Shown here in pieces: positions 1-11,949 of a stretch of 64,000 nt of DNA; position 1 is the first letter of the stretch; each line of letters begins with the position of its first letter. The notes beneath the pieces are model-generated. The model had not been told where the DNA came from, did not search any database, and saw only the letters and a program-made list of their open reading frames with translations. The position numbers were made by a program, and so were the translations under genes. The stretch is from contig OX375872.1 of assembly GCA_947359465.1 (NCBI GenBank), positions 19,338,034-19,402,033 on the forward strand, read 5' to 3'. Source of the DNA: Metellina segmentata. Its lineage: Eukaryota; Arthropoda; Arachnida; Araneae; Tetragnathidae.

Positions 1-479
1 CGTACCTTCCATTCTCATACTTAAGAATTATTACTAGCATTTATAATGTTGTAGAGTACAAAATCCGTAATCCTCCGGACCTCGGCCATACCGGATTATT
101 TGCAGTTTTTTTCAAGAAAAACTTAATCTAACGACCCCTCCGTGCGAATTTTACGTTTGCAGTAGTAAAATAGCAGATATATAAAAAGGAATAATTTTTT
201 AAAAAGGAAAAACCTTTATGATTCAAAGCAACAAATTTTACTTGTGGTATTTACTGTGAATATGTCTATTATTTTGCGTTGTTTTGTCAATTAGGTCCAG
301 GTTTAACTCTTTAATCTTTAAAAATTGTCGGAAAGATGGAAAAAAGTGAGAAAAACAAAAAACAAAAAACCGGTCAGCAAAACGTCCGGATTTTGGAAAT
401 TCCGGATATCGGACGTTCGGATTTGGGACTTTGTACTGTATTAGAAACTTTTTCATAGTAACGTTACGAAATACAAGAC
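1..479. other. AT-rich sequence, no gene seen
   Basis: No reading frame with recognisable protein character. The minus-strand open stretch at 238-456 has a composition expected from AT-rich noise and no motif. Confidence 0.6.
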
Positions 480-900
480 ATGAATTTGAGACAAGATGGA
501 ATACAGATCCATCTGTACATTACTATTTATGAATACTGTGCACTTCTTTTATTTTATAACCAGAAGAATGCCAAAGGTATGGTCTGTCAGAAATATTTTA
601 GTGAATTTTTGCAGTGTTGAGTGATTAAACGTTTGAATAAAGGACATGCAATATTTGTCCACATCATTTCAGAAAACTGAAAATAATACAAATATCATAA
701 AATGGAAAATATATATTGTTCCTTTGAATTATTTCTAAAAATTCACTTTCTTACCAGTGCAAATTTGTTCCTAACATAGATAGAAATACTTCTATCTGTA
801 CAACACATAAGCACCAACATTCTCGTTACTACTAATTTTGATGTGTGTTAGATTTATGTATTTAAAGGATTTCATTCCAAAAAGATTAACACAGCATTTA
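480..900 (+). repeat. Diverged satellite unit left of the MITE
   Basis: The motif around 598-645 (TTGAGTGATT followed by a TTTGAATAAA-like run) and the preceding CAGAAGAATG and GTCAGAAATATTT words match the satellite units at 1.9-4.1 kb, with many substitutions. The array therefore once continued through this point and was split by the 901-1831 insertion. Confidence 0.6.
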
Positions 901-1831
901 AGGTATCTGCATACGTTCGGAGCACCTTTTTTTTTTTAAATGCTATACAGAAGCAATTTAATATTATTTTTATAATGATTTGTGTACAAAATTAATTTTG
1001 CACTATAAATAATTAAAATTAAAAAAATATATTTAACAGAAAGTGAAACTTTGTGTGTAAATTTGAAAAATGATACAGGGCATACAATTTAAATTAGCAG
1101 CAAAATAACATGATCAGAGAAAATTTCACGATGTTATCTAGTGCTTCCAATAGAAGTAGAAATGTATTAAAAAGATTTATGAATAATTGAAAAATTGTTA
1201 AAGGATTTTTGACCATTTTGCAACATCAATATTCAAATGCAAGCTCAAAAATAAGAAAAAATAAATAAATATATCAAATTTGATTCTAATGCACACACTA
1301 GCAAACACTATTTCGAATGTGCATGAAAAATTTTATAAATATACATCAATAACTTTTTTAGTTATCATTTCTGGAATTCAATGTTTATGCCTAAAATGTA
1401 ATTCTGAGAAAAATGCTTGTAAACAAAATCCAAGAGAGTAAAGATAATGCAAAATTCTTTTAACAAATAAGTGAATTTAATTAAAAAATTTAAAAAATTG
1501 TTTCTGTAAATTGTGGCCAATTTATAGAAACATAATTATTTTTAACCCATAGTTATGACCCATAATTATTTTAACTTACTATAACAGATAAAAAGTAGAA
1601 ATAAAGGTAAAAATAAAATATTCTTATTACTAGTTCCGGTTTCGTTATGCTACTTCCGGTATAATTAACCATTTCGTTCAAGTTTTAAATTGACCTAACT
1701 TTGATTCTATTAGTCGCACATTGAAGGTTTAAACTGTTGTAGAAGCACAAAAGTACAGGGAACTTGTTAGTAGAATAAAAAAAATTGCTCATTTTTGTCA
1801 AAATTGGTCTTTTTAACGTATGCAGATACTT
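901..1831. mobile_element. 931-bp non-autonomous DNA transposon (MITE) with TA target site
   Basis: The left end AGGTATCTGCATACGTT and the reverse complement of the right end, AAGTATCTGCATACGTT, match at 16 of 17 positions. TA sits immediately outside both ends (899-900 and 1832-1833), as for Tc1/mariner/pogo-type target sites. The interior is AT-rich with no open frame longer than noise. Satellite sequence flanks both sides, so it inserted into the array. Confidence 0.75.
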
Positions 1832-4110
1832 TAAAAAATACAACATATGGATGTGAGACAGATGGAAGACAGATCACTCTTTACATAATTATATCTGAAT
1901 ACTATGCACACTGCTATTTATATATTTTACAATTTGATGAATGACAAATATAATTAAGTCACAAATATTTCAAACTTTTTTTTTCAATTTTGAGTGATTT
2001 AAATTTTGAATAAATGATTAGCAATCTTCATAATCATCATAATAGAAAGATTTAATAAGAAAAGTATTATTAAGTGAAAAATACTTGGTTGTTCATGAAA
2101 TATTTCTATAGAATATACAGGTCAATATGCATTGATCCATGTTTACATTGTTATTTCTGAGTACCCAAAGCACATTATTTCTTTTTATATTTTGTAATCA
2201 GGAGAATGGCAGAAATATGATTAGTCAGAAATATTTCAAAACATTTTTTACAATTTTGAGTGATTTAAATTTTGAATAAATGATTAGCAATCTTGATAAA
2301 CATCATAATAGAAAGATTTAATAAGAAAAGTATTACTAAGTGAAAAATACTTGGTTGTTCATGAAATATTTCTAAAGAATATACAGGTCAATATACAGAA
2401 CTAATAATGCACACATCCATGTGTACATTATTATTTCTGAGTACCCAAAGCACATTATTTCTTTTTATATTTTGTAATCAGGAGAATGGCAGAAATATGA
2501 TTAGTCAGAAATATTTCAATACATTTTTTACAATTTTGAGTGATTTAAATTTTGAATAAGTGATTAGCAATCTTGATGAACATCATAATTGAAAGATTTA
2601 ATAAGAAAAGTATTATTAAGTGAAAAATATTTGGTTGTTCATGAAATATTTCTAAAGAATATACAGGTCAATATGCATTGATCCATGTTTACATTGTTAT
2701 TTCTGAGTACCCAAAGCACATTATTTCTTTTTATATTTTGTAATCAGGAGAATGACAAAAATATGATTAGTCAGAAATATTTCAATAAATTTTTTACAAT
2801 TTTGAGTGATTTAAATTTTGAATAAATGATTAGCAATCTTGATAAACATCATAATAGAAAGATTTAATAAGAAAAGTATTACTAAGTGAAAAATACTTGG
2901 TTGTTCATGAAATATTTCTAAAGAATATACAGAACTAATAATGCACACATCCATGTGTACATTATTATTTCTGAGTACCCAAAGCACATTATTTCTTTTT
3001 ATATTTTGTAATCAGGAGAATGGCAGAAATATGATTAGTCAGAAATATTTCAATACATTTTTTACAATTTTGAGTGATTTAAATTTTGAATAAATGATTA
3101 GCAATCTTGATAAACATCATAATAGAAAGATTTAATAAGAAAAGTATTACTAAGTGAAAAATACTTGGTTGTTCATGAAATATTTCTAAAGAATACACAG
3201 GTCAATATACAGAACTAATAATGCACACATCCATGTGTACATTATTATATCTGAGTACGGAAAGCACATTATTTCTTTTTATATTTTGTAATCAGGAGAA
3301 TGGCAGAAATATGATTAGTCAGAAATATTTCAATACATTTTTTACAATTTTGAGTGATTTAAATTTTGAATAAGTGATTAGCAATCTTGATGAACATCAT
3401 AATTGAAAGATTTAATAAGAAAAGTATTATTAAGTGAAAAATACTTGGTTGTTCATGAAATATTTCTAAAGAATATACAGGTCAATATGCATTGATCCAT
3501 GTTTACATTGTTATTTTTGAGTACACAAAGCACATTATTTCTTTTTATATTTTGTAATCAGGAGAATGGCAAAAATATGATTAGTCAGAAATATTTCAAT
3601 ACATTTTTTACAATTTTGAGTGATTTAAATTTTGAATAAATGATTAGCAATCTTGATAAACATCATAATAGAAAGATTTAATAAGAAAAGTACTTGGTTG
3701 TTCATGAAATATTTCTAAAGAATACACAGGTCAATATACAGAACTAATAATGCACACATCCATGTGTACATTATTATTTCTGAGTACCCAAAGCACATTA
3801 TTTCTTTTTATATATTGTAATCAGGAGAATGGCAGAAATATGATTAGTCAGAAATATTTCAATACATTTTTTACAATTTTGAGTGATTTAAATTTTGAAT
3901 AAATGATTAGCAATCTTGATAAACATCATAATAGAAAGATTTAATAAGAAAAGTATTATTAAGTGAAAAATACTTGGTTGTTCATGACATATTTCTAAAG
4001 AATATAAAGGTCAATATACAGAATTAATAATGCACAGATCCATGTGTACATTATTATGTCTGAGTACCCAAAGCACATTATGAAAAATATTTCTTTGTGT
4101 CCAAATTTTC
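1832..4110 (+). repeat. Satellite array, units of about 266 and 280 bp
   Basis: The anchor TGAGTGATTTAAATTTTGAA starts at 1991, 2257, 2537, 2803, 3071, 3351, 3617 and 3880. Spacings are 266, 280, 266, 268, 280, 266 and 263 bp. The longer form carries an extra segment near CAGAACTAATAATGCACAC, while the shorter form usually reads GCATTGATCCATG at that place. One unit near 3.69 kb also lost a short internal piece. Units are highly similar in the centre and more diverged at both edges, as expected from unequal exchange. Confidence 0.9.
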
Positions 4111-4310
4111 TGCCTGTCTATAGTAAAGACCATATTTCTATTCACATAATACTATGTCTTTGAAAACACTACAACAGATAATATTAGTAGAAAAAATATT
4201 ATGAAATGGAAAATACCTGCTTTCTCATGAAATATGTCTATGAATGCCTTTTTCTAATGGTGGAAAATTTCTGTCTTTTAGATATAAGTATTTCTGTCTA
4301 TACACTATAT
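4111..4310 (+). repeat. Diverged right edge of the satellite array
   Basis: Words such as TGAAAAATATTTCT, TCATGAAATATGTCTA and CTGTCTATA recall the array unit but with many changes. The hAT-like end at 4311 begins directly after it. Confidence 0.4.
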
Positions 4311-5222
4311 CAGGTATGGCGTACCTATGACCCATGGGTCTGACACTGACCCACATAGGCTTTTTAAATGACCCACGCATTGATTTTAATAAACCGATGA
4401 TCATATACATGAAGAATTTTAATTATTTTTCAAACCTCTCTTTTAAAAAATATGAAGAAAATACAAGTGGTAATCAAGAACTTAAAAATGAAAAAAATGC
4501 ATAAATGATTTTTGTAAAATGTTTTAGATTTATTGATTATACATAATGCAGTCTTAAGATTTATATGAGATTAGGATATTTATGACGAAACTTGGCATCT
4601 TTACTAGGGATTTCAAAATGAAAATTGTGAAATATTTTCCTGAAATACAAAAACATTTACAAACAAAACAATAACAATGGAAAATAATCTTGACGTTCAA
4701 GAAAATGCAATCAAAAATTTGTAATGATTATACAGGAAATAATACAAGCTTTTCAGTGGAGATTTAATCAATTTAAAAGTATGGAAAATGCATTTCACTT
4801 TAATTTATAGCCACACAATACGAAATTCGAAACAATGGAGTTAAACGAATTTAAGTGGCTAGGTATCCATGATTTGGAAATGGAATTAGTTGAATTTTAA
4901 AGCAGCATAGTATGGAAAAACAAATCTGATAACTTGATTTCTGAAGTAGAAGGGAAAATGTCTTAATTAGTGCAAATTATAATGATCCCGCACTAAAAAT
5001 TAAAATATATTAAACGTTTGATTATTTACCAAATAATTTTATATCAATGAAGAAACTTGCTAATGCTCTTTTAACGATGTTTGCATCCACATATTCATGT
5101 GAAAAATTGTTTTCTTGGATGAATTTTGTAGTAATAAACTCGGAAATGAATTGACTGAAAAATTCGTTAAACTAATGAATACTGAATATGAACCTAATAT
5201 TAAGAAATTATCTGACAAATAA
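4311..5222 (+). pseudogene. Dead hAT transposase (ZBED5/GTF2IRD2-like C-terminal part)
   Basis: The left edge CAGGTATGGCGTACCTATGA at 4311 looks like a hAT terminal repeat. The plus strand then decodes, with stops and frame changes, into the order typical of this family: FDKL-like helix, EIIQAFQWRFNQFKSME near 4730, a MELNEFK-like segment near 4830, then the hATC dimerisation block with TMFASTYSCEKLFSWMN near 5070 and ELTEKFVKLMNTEYEPNI ending at TAA 5220-5222. The family normally reads FGST-CEQ-FS-MN at that block, so the match is at the right place. No right terminal repeat or 8-bp duplication was found. Non-functional. Confidence 0.75.
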
Positions 5223-5669
5223 ACAACACATTTCTCATTAAATATGCTTTAACTTTATTGTCCATACACATACCTAGGCATTATTTCTCCCCTTTTATAT
5301 CGATTTTTTGCTCTTCACTAGCAAAAGTAAAAATTATTTAACAAAAAGAAATCGTTAACTTTTTAAAGGATTAAAAAATTAGAACATAAAAAAAGTAGGT
5401 TTTTACCATACTGCCTTTCCAAGTGACAAACATTTTTTGAAGTAATATGTTTTCAAATTTTTTTTTATCAGCTGGTTTGTGAAAAATTATTTCAAATGAT
5501 TCCATATAAACTAACATTTTCCTCATGTTGTAACCTACTTATATTTAAATAATATTTTTAATAATCTTAAACATTTAAATACTATTTTAAATAGCATTAA
5601 ATAATATTTTAATATTATTTAAATTTTAATAAAGTAATTTCTCAAGGGAAATATATTGAACTAACAATC
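5223..5669. other. AT-rich, no feature
   Basis: Low-complexity runs of TTTAAATA-type words around 5540-5630. No gene or terminal repeat recognised. Confidence 0.5.
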
Positions 5670-6070
5670 TTTAGAATAATATCCAATAGAATCTTTCCAA
5701 ATGATTCTGTTTCTGGACAAAGGCCAATGGAATCTTTCCTAAGTATTCTATTATAAGGAGAGGACCAATAGAATTTTTCCAAGAGTTTCTATCTTAAGGA
5801 AAGGAGCAATAAAATCTTTCCGAACGATTCTAACCTAAGGAAAAAACAGATAAAATCTTTGCAAATCTTAGAGAAAAAAAGGCCAATAGAATCTTTGCGA
5901 ATCTTCGAAAAAAAATAGAATCTTTCCCAAGAATTATATTCCTACAAAAGGGCCTATAGAATGTTTCCAATCGATTCTAATATAGGTAAAGGACCAATGA
6001 TCTTTCAAAATTATTCTACTCCTAAGAAACGAGCAATAAAATCTTTTCTAGGGATTATAATCTAAGACTC
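5670..6070 (+). repeat. 41-bp minisatellite, about nine diverged units
   Basis: The core CCAATAGAATCTTTCC and variants start near 5682, 5723, 5764, 5805 and 5846, a steady 41-bp step. Four further, more degraded units follow to about 6065. Each unit ends with a RATTCTA-like word and a purine-rich AAGGAAAGG spacer. Confidence 0.85.
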
Positions 6071-7189
6071 AAAATCTGAAAATATGTGAAACCCAAGTTT
6101 CTCAAAATTAATTCAAGCGGCAAATCACACAGGAGTGAATAACCAAATAGGAATACGTATGTTAGATGTCTCAGACTGTTATTTGTGACTAAAATTTCTT
6201 GATGTTTTTAATAATGAAATTTTAAAAAGCATGATGTAAAACACACTCAATATAGACAAAAAACTAAAAAAGGATTTTAAATAATTTGGATTAGACAACT
6301 TTATTGCCAGCATTATTTACATATATGAATAACATAATTATATTATAATGCTAAGAGGCATTTTCAGTCAAACTATATAGATGGTGGAAATGTTTCTGCG
6401 GTGATACACATTCCATGTACGTATTTCGGACGCATATGATCAGTTGGCTTCCTTTATGAATAAGATTTCAGCAATTTTCCAATAAAAATTACAAAGTAAT
6501 TCCGAATTGAAAATTAATCGGCAAACAGCCAAGATAGCGATACACTACATCTAAAGGTAACTACGATAGGCATCAGACGAGAATTCCGTAAAAGCCTTCT
6601 TTGTCAAAGTTCATTTACTTAACGCTGTTTGTCGCAGTTTTGCCTTGCGCCACAAAACCAGACCCAACCATCCAAAATATGGTAGTCGAATTTGTCACCT
6701 CAAAACTTATTTGACGAGCAGTTTCAGTTGCCCGAAATGTTATGCAGTATTTTTGAAGGAATTTCAAACACAATTGTAACGTAATAATTCCGATGAAAGC
6801 TGTGTGAAAATGGAAGACATAGTTCAGAAAAAACTTTTGATTTCGATATTAATCTTTGATTCTTCAATATATATAATTTCAAAACAAAGAAAATTAATAC
6901 AGAATACCAAAAACGACTTTTTTATCCATCGAAAAATATGCACATTTACCTTGATTTGAATACATGGAGTTGAATTTTTAGAACAGGAAAATTTTCAATA
7001 AACGCGCGCTCACAAATCGATTAAGTATTTAACGATAGTTGGTAATTTGAATGTATTTTGGGAGAATAGAAGTAAGAAAAGGAAAAAAAGTGTACCCTTA
7101 GCGCATATTCTTAACTGGCCATTCAAATGACAATTCCAAAAAGGTCGAAAACGTTGGTTCAAGGGAGAAAAAACTAAAATGCAAAAATA
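6071..7189. other. No gene recognised
   Basis: Mixed AT-rich DNA. The 6520-6780 part is less AT-rich, but neither strand gives a recognisable protein. Confidence 0.5.
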
Positions 7190-7445
7190 TAAATGATATT
7201 CAATTTAAAAATTACTTACTTAAAGAAAATCATATTTTTAGGTATCGATCTATTTTAAAATTTTCCGCAGATTTCAAATCCGTTGAAATTTTTACTCTTG
7301 GCTTTTACGGTCTAGGAGATAGAAAAAAGAACAAAAAACTTCATTAAAAATTTTTGATTTGTTTTGTTTTTTAGTCTACTGACAAATCCTCCACGCAAAA
7401 TGAAAACGGAAACGAAAACAATAAATTTAGAATCTGCGATCTTTT
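7190..7445. repeat. Dispersed repeat, family Q
   Basis: Contains AAAGAAAATCATATTTTTAG, a GGTATCGATC word and TTTCCGCAGATTTCAAATCC followed by GTTGAAATTTTT. The same blocks recur near 23.2, 45.4, 54.1, 57.05 and 63.6 kb in either orientation. Non-coding. Confidence 0.7.
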
Positions 7446-8394
7446 ATGCTGTTGCCATTCCAAGGAAAACAATAATAATTAAATTCATTAAAAATATTCA
7501 AGATTGAATTTTAAAATACGCCGCGACTCGAAAATTGCAAAAAATTCAGACTACCTGTGTGCCAAATCCTATTATTATAAGTGTCGTAGTTTCGTCAGGA
7601 CTGTGATAACGAAAAACAGAAAAACAATCGCATCTTTTTGTAAATGGTAGCGGTGATAAAAAACGTTGCACGGAATAGAAGATTTAGACAGTTAATAGTT
7701 TACTCTTTTTTATTAAAGAAAGTTTGTTTTAGGAACGCTGTTAAACGAACGTCTCGTTGAAGCGATCCGAATGTTTACTTTTGTCAAGATTTTAATTTAA
7801 TTGCAATTGTTCCAAGTCAAAAAACGTTTCCACCAATGATGAAGCAAAATGCATGAATTCATACAGGAACAAGGATTTATGCTATAGGTAAAAAAAATGA
7901 AGGTAGGAACAATTTTCGTTGAACTTTAGGTGAATTTTCAAAAAAAATGTCGCCCAAACTAGAAAAATCAGTTTTGTGACGAATTTGCAAAAACTTGAGC
8001 TCATAGTTGACAAAGTTGCAAAATAGAAAAAAGAGAGGCATTTAATCTCCTGTGGGAGCCCTATGAAATTAAAAATAAACCTTATCTGTTAGCAAAATAA
8101 TTAACTTACGTGAAATTCACTTTTATCTCGATAAAAATATGCATCGAAAAAACTTTAAACACTACTTTCCAGAGATCAAAACGCTTGTCCAATATTTCCA
8201 TCTATTAAAACGACCCTCACGTGCATTCCTGTCGCGTTGAATATAATTTAATCTTTAGCACATGACATGTGAGCATCAAGTGGAAGTTTTAAAACAATTT
8301 TTGATAACTATCTCCAAATGAATGAAAAAAGCATTGTACCGCAACAAATACACCAGGATTTAAATTAAAAATAAGGAACTGTGACTACACACAC
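7446..8394. other. No gene recognised
   Basis: No coding signature, terminal repeats or tandem structure seen on either strand. Confidence 0.5.
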
Positions 8395-8537
8395 CACCCC
8401 CACGTCGTAATGGGGCAACACACCGGGCTACCGACGAATGTCCTGGATTAATCGCAAAGGGAAAGATCCCAGGACATTAACACGTAATTTTGAATCACAG
8501 TCAAATGACGAGTCACTATCTGAGATGGCACCCTACT
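8395..8537 (-). mobile_element. SINE fragment (shared body/tail module)
   Basis: Degraded copy of the window's SINE: ACGTCGTAATGGGGCAACAC, GGGAAAGATCCCAGGACA, then an AATTTTGAATCACAGTCAAATGACGA-like stretch. The tRNA-like head is missing and there is no clear target-site duplication. Confidence 0.8.
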
Positions 8538-8920
8538 CTTTTTTAGGAATAATACAAGTTAAATTGAGTTTTGAAGCCCCACACAACGAAAGTCATCTAA
8601 TACAAATTGTAAAGAAATTCCACTTTACACTTTCATGGTCTAGTATCTAGAGGAAAATGTTGAACACAAATAAAGCAAATCAAAGAGATTTCTATTCGCT
8701 AAGAAGCGTACATAAACTAGCTTCGAGAATTCTGTATCTCAATCAAATTGGCAGATGAATCCAAACTGAATATCTAAAAAACGAGAAGATACAATTGTGT
8801 GATGGAAATCCAGCACTGACGATCAACTGAAAACTACACATTTTATTCCTAGAGGACTTGTATTATCAACTTGACATCATGATGGTAGAAGATGGTTACC
8901 ATCATGCAAACATAAGACAA
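8538..8920. other. No feature
   Basis: Only AT-rich sequence between two SINE fragments. Confidence 0.5.
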
Positions 8921-8964
8921 GGTAATGGTAATTTTAGTTAACGTCGTACTAGAGCAACACAACG
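8921..8964 (-). mobile_element. Short SINE tail fragment
   Basis: GGTAATGGTAATTTTAGTTA followed by ACGTCGTACTAGAGCAACAC. Only the tail repeat and the end of the body are present, so it is an extreme 5' truncation. Confidence 0.85.
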
Positions 8965-9125
8965 GGAAAAGTTGAAAGAAAATGCACAAAAATAAGAATG
9001 TTGCCAAATTTTAAATATAAGCATAATGATGGAACACTTGTCCTTATATGAATTATAAGACCTTATATCAAAGACATCAAACCCAAGTTCACACTTCATT
9101 CCTACTAAGAAAATTTGGGTATTTA

Positions 9126-9215
9126 ATAATTAACGTTGCACTAGAGCAGGGGTCTTCAACCTTCCACTTGTAATCCTTCTAATTTATAATAATCTTCAAG
9201 AAACCCTGAATTTAG
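9126..9215 (-). mobile_element. SINE tail fragment abutting a hAT-like end
   Basis: TTAACGTTGCACTAGAG is the SINE body end. It stops at 9147, where CAGGGGTCTTCAACCTT begins, a sequence of hAT terminal-repeat type. A possible partner end, reading AAACCCTG, lies near 9203, but the flanks do not match, so the second call is weak. Confidence 0.5.
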
Positions 9216-9990
9216 AAAACAATTTAAGACTTAACTCCGTCATAGGATACCGACCCTTCAATTGGGTTTACGATAGACAAAATTTCTCCTCTATCGTGAA
9301 GGTGAGAAAAGGAAAAATAATTTGGCGTGAAGCAAAGCAGAAATTTTAAGTTAAGAAATGCACACGCAGGTGCTGCTCTAAGAAAAGTTTGCTAAGAGAG
9401 TTAAAGAGGCAATTAAAGTCTTGTAGTCAAAAAGTGAACCTAAACCGCTTGCTTAAGTTCGAACTCCGTGGAGGCCACACAAATCGCATTATATATATAT
9501 AGTACTCTTACGTGGCACGCAAAAAAGACGTTATTTGTTATCGCGTTTTGGCAACATTGTACGGTTGTTCGTTTACCACGAAGCCTCGCGCTTCAATTAC
9601 ATTTATAGCGTTATCGGATGAAATTTTATAGGAAAAAAAAAATGAATTTTTGTCGAGCTGTTGCAGTTTATAATCAGAAATCAAAGAAAGCGGAGGATCA
9701 TTTCAGGGCCATTTAAAAAACGGTCCTTTTTAGGGCCAACAGTTAAAAGTTCAACAAGACGCTTGCACTATAACTTTCGACAACAAACTCAATGAAAAAG
9801 TGTGAGTGACTCGAGAGTGCTGGAAATGTACACACAAACAACATACTGGGTATTCAATTTCCAAGGCAGCGCTCACATTTCGACTCAAAATTTTCCTTTG
9901 AATTCTGATTCCAGTGTACTGTATATTTATTTTCTGTAATACAGCAAATTTAGATTTGAAAAATATTTTTTTGGAATATCATATTTTGTA
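9216..9990. other. No gene; contains a histone-like 3' stem-loop (9722-9737)
   Basis: GGTCCT-TTTT-AGGGCC at 9722-9737 has the 6-bp stem, 4-nt loop layout of metazoan histone mRNA ends, with one G-T pair. It lies just after a short frame ending in TAA at 9713-9715. The upstream sequence did not decode into a histone that I could recognise. Confidence 0.3.
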
Positions 9991-10110
9991 AACAATCCTT
10001 TCTGCTAGAACATGTCTTCATTGATGCGAGAAAAGAGGGCATAGGTTCGCGCAGAGAACCACCTCCGGGGGTTGGCGAGCTTTAGCGAGCAGGGGGCGTG
10101 CCTAGTTTGT
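9991..10110 (+). repeat. GC-rich hairpin-ended repeat, copy 1
   Basis: CCGGGGGTTGGCGAGC, TTTAGCGAGCAGGGGGCG and GCCTAGT at 10065-10107. This is the forward-facing version of the module seen at 23.3, 52.2 and 62.4 kb, always ending in CTAGT or CTAAT. Origin is discussed in the findings. Confidence 0.6.
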
Positions 10111-10375
10111 ATTATTTTCCTTTGTAGCAAGGGATGAACAGCCAAGTGTTTACGCCAGGCGTCGTAGTACTGAGGTGCTGGTTCCTTGATGTGTAGTTGC
10201 GATGTGATGTAATGGATATTCATCCTAAATAGATACTGTAGAAACGAGCCGTGCCCCTTGTAAAAGTGTGTGAGTTCTGGGGTGGAGATGAGGGCTTTGT
10301 GCAGACCTTGGGGGAAAAAAACGAATGTTCTCCGACCTTTGATGGAGTTTATTCATCTCTCTTGCCAGTTCTTAG

Positions 10376-10953
10376 TAGGGTGCGAAATCGATGTTCAAAA
10401 TTAAAACATCGATGTTGATAATAACATCGCGCAAAAACCATCAATGTTCTTAAACTTTCCACCCCATTTCTTAAAACTGGTTTAGCAACCTCAAACATTA
10501 ATGTTCGCTGGAGGGGGAGATTTAATTTGTCATTTGCCATGTTTAGTAATTTATAAGTAAGACTTTTTTTTAACTTTAACTTTAAGAACAATTAACAAAT
10601 CTTTCATTTTCAAATTGAACAATATAAAAGAAAATAATATTTACAATAATTTGACATAGGAATTACTAACTATAGGTATAATTAGGTTGGTACATAAATA
10701 AATAATAACTAGCAATTATTGTTATCAACTTATGGGGGGGGGTAAACATAACAAGCATTTTTTTTAACAGTAAATAAAAATTATTGTGGCCTATAAATAT
10801 TATGTGTCCCAATATTTGCTATTTACAGTTTGTAAAAAAATAAGTTTAACTTTCTCCATCTTAAGCCGACTTCTTTTTCGCTAACTATCCTACCAGTTTT
10901 TTTTTATAAAACGTCGATGTTTTGAAAACATAGACATTGATGTCACATCCCTA
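10376..10953. mobile_element. hAT-like non-autonomous element of the ACATCGATG family
   Basis: Left end TAGGGTGCGAAATCGATGTT; right end reads, in reverse complement, TAGGGATGTGACATCAATGT. The flanking 8-mers GTTCTTAG and CTTTTCAG agree at 5 of 8 positions, so the duplication is decayed or chance. The interior is AT-rich with repeated ACATCGATG-type words and no transposase. Confidence 0.55.
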
Positions 10954-11199
10954 CTTTTCAGACCCTAAACCCTTGGCCACTTTGGTCCAATAGTATGTTC
11001 AATTTACTGTTTATGAAATTATGCTACTTGGTTATTTTTTAAATTTTTATAATGGTACTTTTTTCATTTGAAAATAAAACATCGACAAGTATAAACAGCG
11101 ATGTTTAAAAAAATATCGGCTCCAATACAGCGATGTTTTTTTTAAATGTTTTCAAAATATCGATGTTTTGGAAACATTGACATCAATGTCGCATCCCTA
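10954..11199 (-). mobile_element. Second ACATCGATG-family fragment
   Basis: Ends in ATGTCGCATCCCTA at 11199. Its left part (TCAGACCCTAAACCCTTGGC, then CACTTTGGTC) is the reverse complement of the segment near 55025-55060, so it is the same element as that at 54.85 kb in the opposite orientation. Its start is not defined. Confidence 0.6.
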
Positions 11200-11272
11200 C
11201 TTTGTACACGACGGTGTTTGATTCGATTCGAACTCGTTCGTTACTCTTCCTGCGGAGGCTATCGCGGCATTA
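11200..11272 (-). mobile_element. SINE head fragment, type 2 head
   Basis: CTTTGTACACGACGGTGTTT, then GATTCGAACTCG and CTCTTCCTGCGGAGGCTA match the type 2 head at 44.65-44.76 kb. The body is missing; the hAT-like fragment ending at 11199 abuts it. Confidence 0.75.
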
Positions 11273-11274
11273 CT

Positions 11275-11511
11275 ACTAAGGTTGCCAGCACATCTCTTTT
11301 AAAGAGAACACTTCTTTTTCCGCTCAGATCTTTTTATCCATTGTTCATTTTTTGTACTCTTTGTTCATTATTTCGGATTGTGTTAAAAAATATATTTCAC
11401 ATTTTAAACTTTAAGCGCTAATTTATTCACATTGCCTACTATATCGTTATGTATATAAACCTCACAGTTATTCAAATACGTACAAGATCTAGTATATTGT
11501 ACGAAAATCTT
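11275..11511 (+). repeat. Dispersed repeat, family A (left part)
   Basis: Starts with AAGGTTGCCAGCACATCTCT and TTTAAAGAGAACA. It continues through the GTACAAGATCTAGTA region. The same order recurs at 60.5-60.9 and 60.9-61.2 kb. No coding capacity. Confidence 0.75.
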
Positions 11512-11949
11512 ACGTATTATTAAAACGCATAATAGAAAGTTCAATCTTTAGTGTATATTGAGCTCCATGTTAAAACGTCTCATTAGGAGATCAAATAGAT
11601 AACCAATGAGAATTTAGATTCATGTTAGAATACTATGACTAAGAAATATTGCTCTTACATCAATATTCGAATTTTGCTTCACTGTTTCGGGAAATATATG
11701 TCGGCATATCCTTATCCTCCCCTCCATCCTACGTATTATTAAAACGCATAATAGAAAGTTCAATCTTTAGTGTATATTGAGCTCCATGTTAAAACGTCTC
11801 ATTAGGAGATCAAATAGATAACCAATGAGAATTTAGATTCATGTTAGAATACTATGACTAAGAAATATTGCTCTTACATCAATATTCGAATTTTGCTTCA
11901 CTGTTTCGGGAAATATATGTCGGCATATCCTTATCCTCCCCTCCATCCT
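11512..11949 (+). repeat. Perfect 219-bp tandem duplication
   Basis: 11512-11730 and 11731-11949 read identically through every block I compared. The unit starts ACGTATTATTAAAACGC and ends CTCCCCTCCATCCT. It bridges the end of family A and the start of family B, so it is a segmental duplication and not part of either repeat. Confidence 0.95.

Noticed and set aside
1832..4110. CRISPR-like regular spacing
   Set aside because: Units of 266-280 bp with no short repeat/spacer alternation in a eukaryotic AT-rich array. It is a satellite.
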